A stretch of DNA of 11,919 nt from Acidobacteriota bacterium (GCA_021798235.1 JAJZMO010000013.1:1679-13597); one strand, 5' to 3'; shown: positions 1 through 7,911, counted from the stretch's first letter. Program-made: numbers and translations. Notes: a model not told the origin generated them from the letters alone.

Positions 1-185
1 GTGTGGCACTGTGTGGGCGCTGGGAGATGCTCCATCTGTAGGCAGAGAAGGATCGGCGCCGGAGTGCCATTGCCAGGAGTTTGCGGCGGAGAAGATAAAC
101 AATAGTTTGCCTATCTAAATCGATCTATATATAAATATGTACGCGAAGATTTCGAGATGAGGATTTCCTTCTTCGATGGAGGTGC
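1..185. other. Left-edge non-coding stretch / GH3 leader region
   Basis: No convincing gene is visible here. Plus-strand frame 1 is open from the left edge to a TAG at 103-105. Its 34 codons read as a Cys/Gly/Arg-rich, unprotein-like sequence, so a tail of an upstream gene cannot be shown or excluded. Bases 95-145 are clearly more A/T-rich than the flanks and hold the best promoter candidate for the downstream glycosidase. Confidence 0.4.
107..135 (+). promoter_or_regulatory. Candidate sigma70-type promoter for the GH3 gene
   Basis: A -35-like TTGCCT (107-112, 4/6 to TTGACA) and a -10-like TATAAA (130-135, 5/6 to TATAAT) are separated by exactly 17 bases in a locally A/T-rich stretch. Transcription would start near 142, giving a leader of about 50 nt that carries GGAGG at 178-182 before the ATG at 192. 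This is a sequence match only. Confidence 0.4.
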
Positions 186-191
186 GTGGTT

Positions 192-2903
192 ATGGATCGT
201 TGGTTCCCCGTTAGTTTGCGGCAGTTCCTCCCAGCATGGCTGCAAGTGTGTGTTCTGTGTGCGTGCGGAACCGTGGGGTCGCAGGCCACGGCGCAACAAC
301 CCGTAGCCGCCTACAAAAATCCCTCGTTGCCGCTGTCGCAGCGCGTCGAGGATTTGGTTGGCCGCATGACGCTGGAAGAAAAGGTCGCGCAGATGCAGGA
401 CCATGCCGCTGCGATTCCGCGCCTGGGCGTGCCGGATTACGAGTGGTGGAACGAGGGTCTGCATGGAGTGGCGCGCTCCGGCTACGCGACGGTATTTCCT
501 CAGGCGATTGGCATGGCCGCCACCTGGGATACCGGCTTGATTCATCAGGAAGCGAATGTGATCTCCACCGAGGCGCGCGCCAAATACACTGCGGCGCAGG
601 CGGAGGGCAACCACAGCATTTATTTTGGATTGGATTTCTGGTCGCCGAACATCAACATCTTCCGCGATCCGCGCTGGGGCCGCGGGCAGGAGACCTATGG
701 CGAAGACCCGTATCTGACCGCCCGCATCGGCGTGGCCTTTGTGCAGTCGATGCAGGGCGACGATCCGAAATACTACAAGGTCATCAGCACGCCGAAGCAC
801 TTTGACGTACACAGCGGGCCGGAGTCGGAGCGGCACCGCTTCAACGTGGCACCCTCGCCGCACGATCTGGAAGACACCTACCTGCCGGCCTTCCGCGCCA
901 CGGTGTTGGAGGGCCATGCGGACTCGGTGATGTGCGCGTATAACTCCCTGTATGGTGAGCCGACCTGCGCGAACACGATGCTGCTGCGGCAGACGCTGCG
1001 CCACGATTGGCACTTCCACGGTTATGTCACCTCCGATTGCTGGGCGATTACGGACATCGCGCAGGGGCACCATTACGCAGCGAATCTGGAGCAGGCATCG
1101 GTGCTGGCGTTGCGCGCGGGCACGGATCTAAGTTGCGGCCCAGAGTTCGCCACGCTGGTGCAGGCCGTGCACGACGGGCTGATTCAGGAGCGCGAGATTG
1201 ACGTGGCTGTGAAGCGGTTGATGACGGCGCGCTTTCAACTGGGCCTGTTTGATCCACCGGCGAATGTGAAGTGGGCCGCAATTCCGGCCAGCGACAACGA
1301 CACGCCCGCACACGCGGCGGTGGCCTTGCAGGCAGCGCGGGAGTCGATGGTGCTGCTGAAGAATGACGGCACGCTGCCACTGAAGCCGACGGTGCGCAGC
1401 ATCGCTGTGGTTGGCCCCAACGCTTCATCGCTGGCTTCGCTGGAAGGCAATTACAACGGCCAGCCCTCGCATCCGGTCACGCCCTATGATGGTTTGCGCG
1501 CCTACTTCGGCAAACGCGGCGCGAAGGTGCTCTACGCGCAGGGTTCACCCTACACGCCTGAAATGATGCTGCCGGTTCCGCCGAGCGTCTTTCACTTGGC
1601 GGCGACAAAGAATGCCGCTCTGGGTTTGAAGGTGGAGTACTTTGCGGGCAGCGATTTCAGCCAGACTCCTGTGGCCACAGGTACGGCGGATTCTATTGAC
1701 ACCGACTGGGATGCCGCCGCGCCGGTGCCGCAACTGGAGCACGCCAAGAAATTATTCAGCGTCCGCTATAGCGGCACTATCGCTGTGCCTGCGCCGGGAG
1801 AGTACAAATTTCAAGTGGCGCTGCCGGGCTGCTTTCCCTGCGGGGACAGCGAAAGCTACCGGGTCCTCATCGATGGCAAAAAGCTGACCGATCCGGTGCT
1901 GGCTGGCAATGAGTTTGACCACCCCAAGGGCCAGCCCTTCACCTATCACTTTGCGGATACCCAGCCGCACCGCTTCCAGTTGGAGTACACGCACTCCGCG
2001 CCGCTGTTTGCCGCTGGGTTGACTTTGGAATGGCAGCCGCCGGTGGACGCGCTGCGGCAAGAGGCCGTGGACGCGGCCAAGAAGGCCGATGTTGTGGTGG
2101 CCTTTATGGGATTGTCGCCGCGCCTGGAGGGCGAGGAGATGCCGGTGCATATTCCGGGCTTCTCTGGCGGCGACCGCACGGACATTGCGCTGCCGCAGGT
2201 GCAGCAACAGTTGCTGCAAGCGTTGGCGGCCACGGGCAAACCGTTGGTGGTGGTTCTAATGAATGGCTCCGCGCTCGCGGTGAACTGGTCGGCGCAGCAC
2301 GCCAATGCGATTTTGGAGGCGTGGTATCCGGGTGAAAGCGGCGGCACCGCGATTGCCGCAACGCTGGCCGGCGAGAACAATCCTGCCGGACGCCTACCGG
2401 TCACCTTCTATACGTCGACTGATCAATTGCCGCCGTTTGAGGACTACTCAATGGCGAACCGCACCTATCGCTACTTTCACGGCACGCCGCTCTATGGTTT
2501 TGGTTATGGGTTGAGCTACTCCCGCTTCGCCTACAGCCACCTGAAGCTATCGGCGCAAACCGTGCAGGCGGGCGCGCCGTTGACGGTGGAGGCCGACGTG
2601 ACGAATACATCCAAAGTCGCTGGCGATGAGGTGGCCGAACTTTACTTGACGCCGCCAGCGTCTCCAGTGAATCCGTTGCGCAAGCTGGCGGGCTTCACGC
2701 GTGTGCATCTGGCTCCCGGCGAGACGAAGCATGTCGTCTTTACGCTGACGCGCCGGGATTTGAGTTTTGTCACTGCCGAAGGAGCGCACAAGATTCAGCC
2801 GGGCCGCTATGTTGTTTTTGTGGGTGGCAGCCAGCCGGGGCCGAAGAGTCCTGGCGTGCAGGCAACCTTCCCGATCACGGGGGAGTATACCTTGCCGCGC
2901 TAG
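192..2903 (+). CDS. Secreted GH3 beta-glycosidase (xylosidase/glucosidase-like) with PA14 insert
   Basis: Glycoside hydrolase family 3 enzyme, 903 aa, predicted to release sugars from beta-linked oligosaccharides outside the cytoplasm. ATG 192 is preferred because GGAGG at 178-182 lies 9 nt upstream; an in-frame GTG at 186 is too close to it. An N-terminal hydrophobic signal of about 35 residues ends near TAQQ. The GH3 N-domain has WWNEGLHGVARSG and VFPQAIGMAATWD, KHF-HSGPESERH, and the nucleophile Asp282 in GYVTSDCW. This motif set resembles bacterial and plant GH3 beta-xylosidases. The C-domain has the LEGEEM (646-650)/GGDRTDI block, where E648 or E649 may be the acid/base. A PA14 domain at about 478-615 interrupts it, and an Fn3-like domain at about 785-865 closes the protein. 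Substrate (xyloside or glucoside) is not settled by sequence. It stands as a single gene, with no hydrolase partners nearby. Confidence 0.95.
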   Translation: MDRWFPVSLRQFLPAWLQVCVLCACGTVGSQATAQQPVAAYKNPSLPLSQRVEDLVGRMTLEEKVAQMQDHAAAIPRLGVPDYEWWNEGLHGVARSGYATVFPQAIGMAATWDTGLIHQEANVISTEARAKYTAAQAEGNHSIYFGLDFWSPNINIFRDPRWGRGQETYGEDPYLTARIGVAFVQSMQGDDPKYYKVISTPKHFDVHSGPESERHRFNVAPSPHDLEDTYLPAFRATVLEGHADSVMCAYNSLYGEPTCANTMLLRQTLRHDWHFHGYVTSDCWAITDIAQGHHYAANLEQASVLALRAGTDLSCGPEFATLVQAVHDGLIQEREIDVAVKRLMTARFQLGLFDPPANVKWAAIPASDNDTPAHAAVALQAARESMVLLKNDGTLPLKPTVRSIAVVGPNASSLASLEGNYNGQPSHPVTPYDGLRAYFGKRGAKVLYAQGSPYTPEMMLPVPPSVFHLAATKNAALGLKVEYFAGSDFSQTPVATGTADSIDTDWDAAAPVPQLEHAKKLFSVRYSGTIAVPAPGEYKFQVALPGCFPCGDSESYRVLIDGKKLTDPVLAGNEFDHPKGQPFTYHFADTQPHRFQLEYTHSAPLFAAGLTLEWQPPVDALRQEAVDAAKKADVVVAFMGLSPRLEGEEMPVHIPGFSGGDRTDIALPQVQQQLLQALAATGKPLVVVLMNGSALAVNWSAQHANAILEAWYPGESGGTAIAATLAGENNPAGRLPVTFYTSTDQLPPFEDYSMANRTYRYFHGTPLYGFGYGLSYSRFAYSHLKLSAQTVQAGAPLTVEADVTNTSKVAGDEVAELYLTPPASPVNPLRKLAGFTRVHLAPGETKHVVFTLTRRDLSFVTAEGAHKIQPGRYVVFVGGSQPGPKSPGVQATFPITGEYTLPR

Positions 2904-2940
2904 CTTCAAGAGAATATAGCCAGTAGTGCGGATCGCTCCC

Positions 2941-3000
2941 TCAGCGGCTAAAGCGGCACGGCAACGCTTGGACATACGGACGGGCTGAAGCCCGTCTCCT
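2941..3000. repeat. REP-like intergenic palindromic element
   Basis: A perfect 8+8 bp palindrome at 2979-2996 (GACGGGCT, GA loop, AGCCCGTC) is preceded by a half-conserved second unit GCGGCTAAAGCGGC (2944-2957). The two are joined by a short spacer containing AACGCTTGG. Paired GGCTnAAGCC-type palindromes like this are common dispersed REP/BIME elements in acidobacterial and other genomes; that comparison is from memory. Only this copy was found in the window. It could also act as an mRNA-stabilising or terminating hairpin behind the GH3 gene, but no T-run follows it. Confidence 0.5.
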
Positions 3001-3052
3001 TCCCAACACAGACTGGGGCAGTGACTCCTTCGCGGATCTGCATGCCAAGCGG

Positions 3053-3058
3053 TAGGAT
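3053..3058 (+). promoter_or_regulatory. -10-like TAGGAT upstream of gmhB
   Basis: The 14-base stretch at 3051-3064 (GGTAGGAT followed by AAAAAC) matches the one in front of accD (8985-8998) at 13 of 14 positions. If it is a -10, transcription would start near 3065, leaving a leader of about 39 nt before ATG 3104. No clear -35 is present: TTCGCG at 3029-3034 matches at only 3/6. Confidence 0.4.
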
Positions 3059-3103
3059 AAAAACACGCAGCGAAGCGCACTTCGCCTTCCTGCGCCAGCG
3101 ATC

Positions 3104-3673
3104 ATGTCCCAGCCTATGCAGGAATCTCGCAGCCCGAACCGCGCACTGTTTTTGGACCGTGATGGCGTCATCAATGAAGAGATCCACTATCTCCACAAGC
3201 CGGAGCAGGTGCATTTTGTGCCGGGAGTTTTTTCGCTCTGCCATCACGCGCAGAAGCTGGGCTACAAGCTGATTGTGGTGACGAATCAAGCGGGCATTGC
3301 ACGCGGCTACTACACAGAAGAGGACTTCCACGCGCTGACGCGCTGGATGGAAGCCGCCTTTGCGCGCGAAGGCGTGCAGTTGGATCGAACCTATTTCTGC
3401 CCGCATCATCCTGAGCATGGCGTGGGTGCGTATCGCCACGAATGCCCGGATCGCAAGCCGAACCCCGGCATGTTGCTGCACGCGGCACAGGATTTTTCGC
3501 TCGACTTGGCGCGATCGGTATTCATCGGCGACCGCTGTACCGACATGGCCGCCGGTCAAGCTGCGGGCGTGGGCACCTTGCTGCTGCTGGAAGGCGTGGA
3601 GCGCGGCAATTGCGCCGGAGTGCGGAACTATCAGCGGATCTCCACGCTGGCCGCCGTGCCCGCGCTGCTGTAA
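3104..3673 (+). CDS. gmhB: D-glycero-D-manno-heptose-1,7-bisphosphate 7-phosphatase-like HAD enzyme
   Basis: HAD-superfamily phosphatase, 189 aa, the usual length for GmhB, which removes the 7-phosphate from heptose bisphosphate in the cytoplasm during ADP-heptose (LPS inner core) synthesis. Motif I is FLDRDGVIN, with nucleophile Asp18 and acid/base Asp20. Motif II is VVTNQAGIARG (Thr60), motif III is the DRKP Lys118, and motif IV is IGDRCTD (Asp143/Asp147). The zinc loop C99-P-H101 ... C114-P-D116 follows GmhB, but the fourth ligand, Cys in E. coli, is Asp here. No good Shine-Dalgarno precedes the ATG, yet no other start exists between it and the in-frame TAG at 3053. It lies 32 nt before the DUF721 gene. 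The alternative, a histidinol-phosphatase-type relative, is less likely because of the zinc loop. Confidence 0.88.
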   Translation: MSQPMQESRSPNRALFLDRDGVINEEIHYLHKPEQVHFVPGVFSLCHHAQKLGYKLIVVTNQAGIARGYYTEEDFHALTRWMEAAFAREGVQLDRTYFCPHHPEHGVGAYRHECPDRKPNPGMLLHAAQDFSLDLARSVFIGDRCTDMAAGQAAGVGTLLLLEGVERGNCAGVRNYQRISTLAAVPALL

Positions 3674-3705
3674 ATTGAAGGCACGCCGCGTGCGGCTCCC
3701 CAACC

Positions 3706-4008
3706 ATGCAACCCTTGCGCAATTCGGTGGTCGCGCTGGCCCAGCAGATTCTTGCCGGACTCGACGAGCCGGAGCGTGTCGTCTCCGCCTGGCCGTTGGC
3801 GGTGGGGCAGGCGACGTCGCGGCGCACGCGCGCCGTCAGCTTTCAGTCTGGGACGCTGACCGTGGCCGCACAAGGGCGCGAGTGGCAGCAGCAGCTTATC
3901 GCCTTGCGTCCGCAACTGCGCCAGCGCCTGGAGCGCCTGACCGGCGTGGCCGTCGCCGATATTCTTTTCTTTGTAGAGACGCGGCGGGTCGAAACGAAAC
4001 CCGCGTGA
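3706..4008 (+). CDS. DUF721 / DciA-like protein
   Basis: A 100-aa protein matching the compact DUF721 core: an N-terminal helix, then W29-x4-G34 (WPLAVG), a strand-turn-strand segment with GTLTVAA, the conserved W60 and L64 (GREWQQQL), and a basic helix leading to the final strand ADILFFV. DUF721 includes DciA, the ancestral loader or operator of the replicative helicase DnaB in bacteria lacking DnaC, as well as proteins of unknown role. It lacks the long N- or C-terminal extension seen in some DciA proteins. It follows gmhB by 32 nt and is probably co-transcribed with it. No strong ribosome-binding site is visible. Family assignment is from motif recognition; the helicase role is inferred. 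Confidence 0.72.
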   Translation: MQPLRNSVVALAQQILAGLDEPERVVSAWPLAVGQATSRRTRAVSFQSGTLTVAAQGREWQQQLIALRPQLRQRLERLTGVAVADILFFVETRRVETKPA

Positions 4009-4135
4009 GGGTGGTTTTGGCACCGAGGGGAAGCGGAGCATCTTGCGTGGCACCGAATCTGTGGTGCTCTCTTCGAGCCGCGTTCTTTGCTGCGAGTGTG
4101 GGCGAGTCGATCCATTCCCCCAGAACCTTCCGATG
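4009..4135. other. Convergent intergenic spacer
   Basis: This 127-base gap lies between the ends of the DUF721 gene and the leftward receptor gene. It holds a weak hairpin, GCACC/GGTGC (4050-4054 with 4063-4067). A stretch at 4098-4129 resembles 9930-9960 in the other convergent spacer: both share GTGGG, then TCGATC, then a C-run and AGAAC. No classical terminator with a T-run is seen on either strand. Confidence 0.4.
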
Positions 4136-7100
4136 CTAGAAAAGAATCTTGCTGCCCAATTGCACAACGCGATTGCCGGGTAAGCCACTGGAGCTGACCA
4201 GCGCGTTGCCGTAGGAGTTGTTGTACTTGTTGGACAGAAATGGATTGACCGCCAACGTGGGGTTAGCCGCAGCAAGATTGGCGTTGGGCGTGCCGAGATA
4301 GTCGTGATTGAACAGGTTATACGCTGTTACTTGGAATTGAAGATGTAGATTCCGCAGCAACGACAGATCTTTGGCAAGATTGGCATCGACCTCATAAAAA
4401 TTCTGTCCGCGCAAAATATTTCTTCCCGAACCCGGATACGGATTGCCCAAGGTAATTGCCTCATTGGTGTTGTTGACGATCCAGTGCGCACTGGCTGGAT
4501 TGATGGGCGTGGTGGTTCCATAGAGAAAATACCCATTGCCGGGACCGGCATTGTAGGCCACCGTGCTCAGCGGGGCGCTGGAGTTGGAAAGTACCAGGCG
4601 ACAGGTGTCAGCGTGAACATAGGCTTCATTGAAGGCCGTGTCACAAAAGCTGCTCTCTGCAGCACCGGTTACAGGATTGGTGAAACCCAAAGGCTGATAG
4701 GCGTTGTAGGGTTGCCCCGTGTTGTAGGTATAGACCATGTTGTAGCTGAAGCCCCCCAGCCATCGATTTTTCCAATCGGATTGGTGCAGGTAAAAGGGCA
4801 GTGCATAGGTCATGCCCAAGGTAGCTACGCTGGGATAGGAATTGCCGCTGACGTTGCGCTCCGCCCGATCTGTATTCAAGGGATTTTGTGCATAGGCCAG
4901 CGTGGTGCCGCCAGATCCGTTGCTAAAAACCTCACTCACGTTGTCGATGGTTCGGCTATAGGTGTAGGCGAAGTTGGCAGTAAGTCCATGCAGGTTTCGC
5001 GTAACAATGCTGGTTTGCAATCCGTTATACAAAGAAAATGCGCCGTTGGTCACCTGGTTCAAATTGGACTGGGAGCAATGCGTGCGACCATAGCCGGGTT
5101 GGGTTGCATCTGTACACAGGGAAGCAGGAGCTACAACGTTGGGGAATTGAGCGGCCACCGGCTGCAGGTCTGGATTCGCATCCACGGATTGAAAGTTATG
5201 CACCGTATGGTTGCCGACGTAACGCACGGAAAGGAGCGCGTTGGGGGTCAGTTGATACTCCACGCCCAGCGAGTAGGTTTGGGCGTAGGGGTTGAGAAAT
5301 TTTGCGGAGAAGTTCGACTCATTCGCCAAGGCAGGATTGCCGCCCGTTCCGAGGTACTGTAAATCCGCAGCACGCACGGCGGCTCCCGTCAGAGAACCAT
5401 TCGCAGGCAGGCAGGGACCGCTGCCACAGGAAAACAGGTTTTGATTGACCATGGGGCTGTAGATGGCCGCAATGAGAAACATGTTGTAGAAGGCAGGATC
5501 ATAGCCAATCGAGTAGCCCCCGCGCACGACAAACTTCTGCGCAAATTTCGGATTCCAAGAGAAGCCCAGACGCGGTTCGTAGTCTTTCCAATTGCGGGGC
5601 ACCTGCGGCACGGTAGTCGTGGTCAGGGGTAGATTGGGATTCCAGAAGGGATGCGGCCCGGTCTGTTGTTGCAGGCTCAAGGCGTGCAGCTCGTTGACGG
5701 CCTGGCCGAAGTACTCCCAGCGCAGGCCGAGGTTCAAGGTCAGGCTGGAGCGAATGCGCCAATCGTCCTGCGCATAGAGCGCGGCATCGTTCTCCGTGAA
5801 GGGAACCACCGGGCTACCGTTGGCCATTTCCACCATGCCCGTGCCGGAGGAATCGTGCAGCATGGCGTTGAGGTTGCTGTATAGCAGGACGCCGTTGTAG
5901 GTCGGAAGAAAGACGTTGGGGGAGTTCTGATAGTCCCACTCTCCGCCGAAGGCGACGTTGTGATTGCCGTGCGCCCAGTGCGCGTTGTTCTGCACCTGGG
6001 TGATTTTGATGGTGCGCCCCTGCGGATCGCCAGCGCTCAGGCCAAAGCCGGAGTCATTGGTGGAGCCGATAAAAACCACCTGCGCACTACAGGCCGTTAG
6101 ATTGGTGGTGGTGCAGGCTGGGTTGGAGCCACCTTGAAAATCCACCTTCGATTGCAGAAAGCTATAGCGCAGTTGGTCGGTCCAGTGGGCGGAAAAAAAA
6201 TGCGTCCAATCCGCGCCGACGGAATGGTTGGGATTTTCAACGGTGACGAATTGCCCCTCAGCAATGGAGGGAGCCGCAGAGCCTGCGGTTTGGTCATACT
6301 GGTAGAAGTAGCGCAAATAGAAGCGGTCTTGAAGTGTGGGCTGCCAATCCAAACGTCCCAACTGTTCCTGATCGGTATAGGGAGTGGGGATGGTTCGCTG
6401 AAACTGGGCCACTTGAATGGGAACAGGCCCGCTGGGCGCGGTGACGGATTCCGTGGTCACGGTTCCGGGAATGACCGAGGGCGATCCTGCGGTAATGCCA
6501 AACGGCCCGGTCGATTGCAGGGCGGCGACGGCAGGATTTCCAGGGAAGGCCGAGGCCAGTTGCTGGAGTCCGGTGGGCGTGGGCGTTACAGCGCCGAACG
6601 AGCCGGAGGGCTGCGCTCCTGTAAATGCCCGCTCCCAATACGTGCTGCCAAAGAACCAGAGCTTGTCTTTCTGGATGGGGCCGCCGAGCGTTCCGCCAAA
6701 ACGATTGTCCACCAAACGTGGACGCTTGGGAACGATGCAGCCCACAGTGACCGGGTTCTGGTGGGGCAGGCAAAAGCCGAAAAGGGGCGATTTCTGCTGG
6801 TTTTGCAACGAGCTCAGCCACGAACCGGTGTAAAACTCGAAACCACTGCCGTGGAAGCGGTTGGTGCCGCTCTTGGTAATGTAGTTGACGACCGAACCCA
6901 TGTTGCGGCCATACTCGGCGTTAAAGTTGTCCGTGATGACCTGAATTTCCGCCAGGGCATCGGGATTGTCGAAGTAAATCATGGGTCCACCAATGGAGTT
7001 GTCATTGTTGGACTGGCCATCGAGTTCAAAGTTGTTGGAGCGTCCGCGTTGGCCGTTGGCAGAGATGCCGGAACCGTTGGTGTTGCTGTAAGTATCGCTG

Positions 7101-7621
7101 AAGGTGCGCGCCACGCCGGGCACGAGCAGCGCGACAGAATCAAAACCATTGGCCAACGGCAGATTGGCCAATTGCTGGGAGGAGAATGTCGTAGCGACTT
7201 GGGATTCCGTCGTATCCAACTGCACGGAGTTTTTCTGCCGTACCGTGACCGTCGCCGAGGTTCCCAAGCCGAGTTTTTGTTCCCCAACGTTGGATACCAC
7301 GCCGGCCTCGACACGGACATTCTCAATGCGCAGCGAACGAAAACCGGGCGCGGTGATCGACAGGGAATACCGTCCAATGGGAGCATTCGAAAAATGAAAA
7401 TCCCCGTTGCCCAGGGAGTGCGTATCGCTGCGTGCGCCGGTACTTTGCTGCGTTGCCGTTACGGAAGCGTTGGCAATCACAGCGCCGCGCGGATCCATTA
7501 CCGTGCCCTGAATCGCACCGGTGATGATTCCTTGGGCCTGGGCCGCAGGTGCGGCCAACAAAACAGCACAGGCAGCGAACCCAAACACAGATCGTAGGAG
7601 GATCCACAAAAACAAACGCAT
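4136..7621 (-). CDS. Oar-type TonB-dependent receptor with carboxypeptidase-regulatory-like domain
   Basis: Outer-membrane beta-barrel receptor, 1161 aa from ATG 7621. That start is chosen because AAGGGG (7628-7633) lies 6 nt upstream and the protein then begins with a clean signal peptide, with cleavage predicted after AQA at about residue 29. Residues about 32-115 are the carboxypeptidase-regulatory-like fold (GAIQGTVMDPRGAVIANASV). The plug follows, with LPLANGFDSVALLVPGV, ELDGQSNNDN and the SVVNYITKSGTNRFHGS segment. The long barrel ends in a terminal Phe (SKILF), as expected for BAM-inserted barrels. Oar-like receptors are abundant in Acidobacteriota and are thought to take up large substrates, peptides or glycans, using TonB energy; the ligand cannot be read here. 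The mature protein has ten Cys, all in five close pairs. It is transcribed alone, divergently from rlmH. Confidence 0.95.
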   Translation of the reverse strand: MRLFLWILLRSVFGFAACAVLLAAPAAQAQGIITGAIQGTVMDPRGAVIANASVTATQQSTGARSDTHSLGNGDFHFSNAPIGRYSLSITAPGFRSLRIENVRVEAGVVSNVGEQKLGLGTSATVTVRQKNSVQLDTTESQVATTFSSQQLANLPLANGFDSVALLVPGVARTFSDTYSNTNGSGISANGQRGRSNNFELDGQSNNDNSIGGPMIYFDNPDALAEIQVITDNFNAEYGRNMGSVVNYITKSGTNRFHGSGFEFYTGSWLSSLQNQQKSPLFGFCLPHQNPVTVGCIVPKRPRLVDNRFGGTLGGPIQKDKLWFFGSTYWERAFTGAQPSGSFGAVTPTPTGLQQLASAFPGNPAVAALQSTGPFGITAGSPSVIPGTVTTESVTAPSGPVPIQVAQFQRTIPTPYTDQEQLGRLDWQPTLQDRFYLRYFYQYDQTAGSAAPSIAEGQFVTVENPNHSVGADWTHFFSAHWTDQLRYSFLQSKVDFQGGSNPACTTTNLTACSAQVVFIGSTNDSGFGLSAGDPQGRTIKITQVQNNAHWAHGNHNVAFGGEWDYQNSPNVFLPTYNGVLLYSNLNAMLHDSSGTGMVEMANGSPVVPFTENDAALYAQDDWRIRSSLTLNLGLRWEYFGQAVNELHALSLQQQTGPHPFWNPNLPLTTTTVPQVPRNWKDYEPRLGFSWNPKFAQKFVVRGGYSIGYDPAFYNMFLIAAIYSPMVNQNLFSCGSGPCLPANGSLTGAAVRAADLQYLGTGGNPALANESNFSAKFLNPYAQTYSLGVEYQLTPNALLSVRYVGNHTVHNFQSVDANPDLQPVAAQFPNVVAPASLCTDATQPGYGRTHCSQSNLNQVTNGAFSLYNGLQTSIVTRNLHGLTANFAYTYSRTIDNVSEVFSNGSGGTTLAYAQNPLNTDRAERNVSGNSYPSVATLGMTYALPFYLHQSDWKNRWLGGFSYNMVYTYNTGQPYNAYQPLGFTNPVTGAAESSFCDTAFNEAYVHADTCRLVLSNSSAPLSTVAYNAGPGNGYFLYGTTTPINPASAHWIVNNTNEAITLGNPYPGSGRNILRGQNFYEVDANLAKDLSLLRNLHLQFQVTAYNLFNHDYLGTPNANLAAANPTLAVNPFLSNKYNNSYGNALVSSSGLPGNRVVQLGSKILF

Positions 7622-7678
7622 TTTTGGCCCCTTATGAAGACGAAAACTCCGGGAGAGGACTACGGATGGTCCCCAATG

Positions 7679-7702
7679 CCCTGCACTGAAAACTGTGCAG
7701 GG
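7679..7702. promoter_or_regulatory. Perfect 8+8 bp palindrome in the receptor leader
   Basis: CCCTGCAC (7679-7686) and GTGCAGGG (7695-7702) are exact inverted repeats around an 8-base centre. The dyad starts 4 bases downstream of the leftward -10-like TAAGAT (7707-7712), so it would cover the predicted start of receptor transcription. It could be a repressor operator or a hairpin at the 5' end of the mRNA. The symmetry is directly visible; the role is inferred. Confidence 0.45.
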
Positions 7703-7911
7703 TCTCATCTTATCGTGATCGGGAATTTACGCACGCAAAAAAAGCAGTTGGGAGAATTTTTTTTTCAGGGCAAGCCGTGTTGGTTCCAATTTGGGGTGCG
7801 TAGCCTTCTGTGGATTCGATCGGGTGCGCGCAATCTGCGGCAAAATTGGCAGCGCTCCCAGAGCAAGCAGGGGGCACCGCAGGCAGCCAAAGATCCCAAC
7901 GCGCACGCCGG

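Noticed and set aside
111..1073. Minus-strand open frame of 320 codons overlapping the GH3 start
   Set aside because: The product is Arg/His-rich and motif-free and lies opposite conserved GH3 catalytic motifs, so it is a shadow frame.
2948..3703. Minus-strand open frame of 251 codons across gmhB
   Set aside because: It covers the REP-like palindrome and all HAD motifs of gmhB on the other strand, and its product has no recognisable domain.
3984..4004. GCGGGT/ACCCGC hairpin at the end of the DUF721 gene as a terminator
   Set aside because: It lies inside the last codons before the TGA, has a 9-base loop and is not followed by a T-run.
6134..7597. Long plus-strand open frame (487 codons) opposite the TonB receptor gene
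   Set aside because: It is a mirror of the receptor's GC-rich codons: its product is low-complexity and Gly/Arg-rich without motifs, while the minus-strand frame gives a complete, recognisable receptor.
192..7621. GH3 enzyme plus TonB receptor as a polysaccharide utilisation locus
   Set aside because: The genes are on opposite strands and separated by gmhB and a DUF721 gene. There is no SusD-like partner, regulator or further hydrolase, and acidobacterial Oar-like receptors are too numerous for proximity to mean much.
7622..7708. 29-codon N-terminal extension of the TonB receptor
   Set aside because: It would put polar residues ahead of the signal peptide and include part of the palindrome. 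ATG 7621 has a good Shine-Dalgarno.
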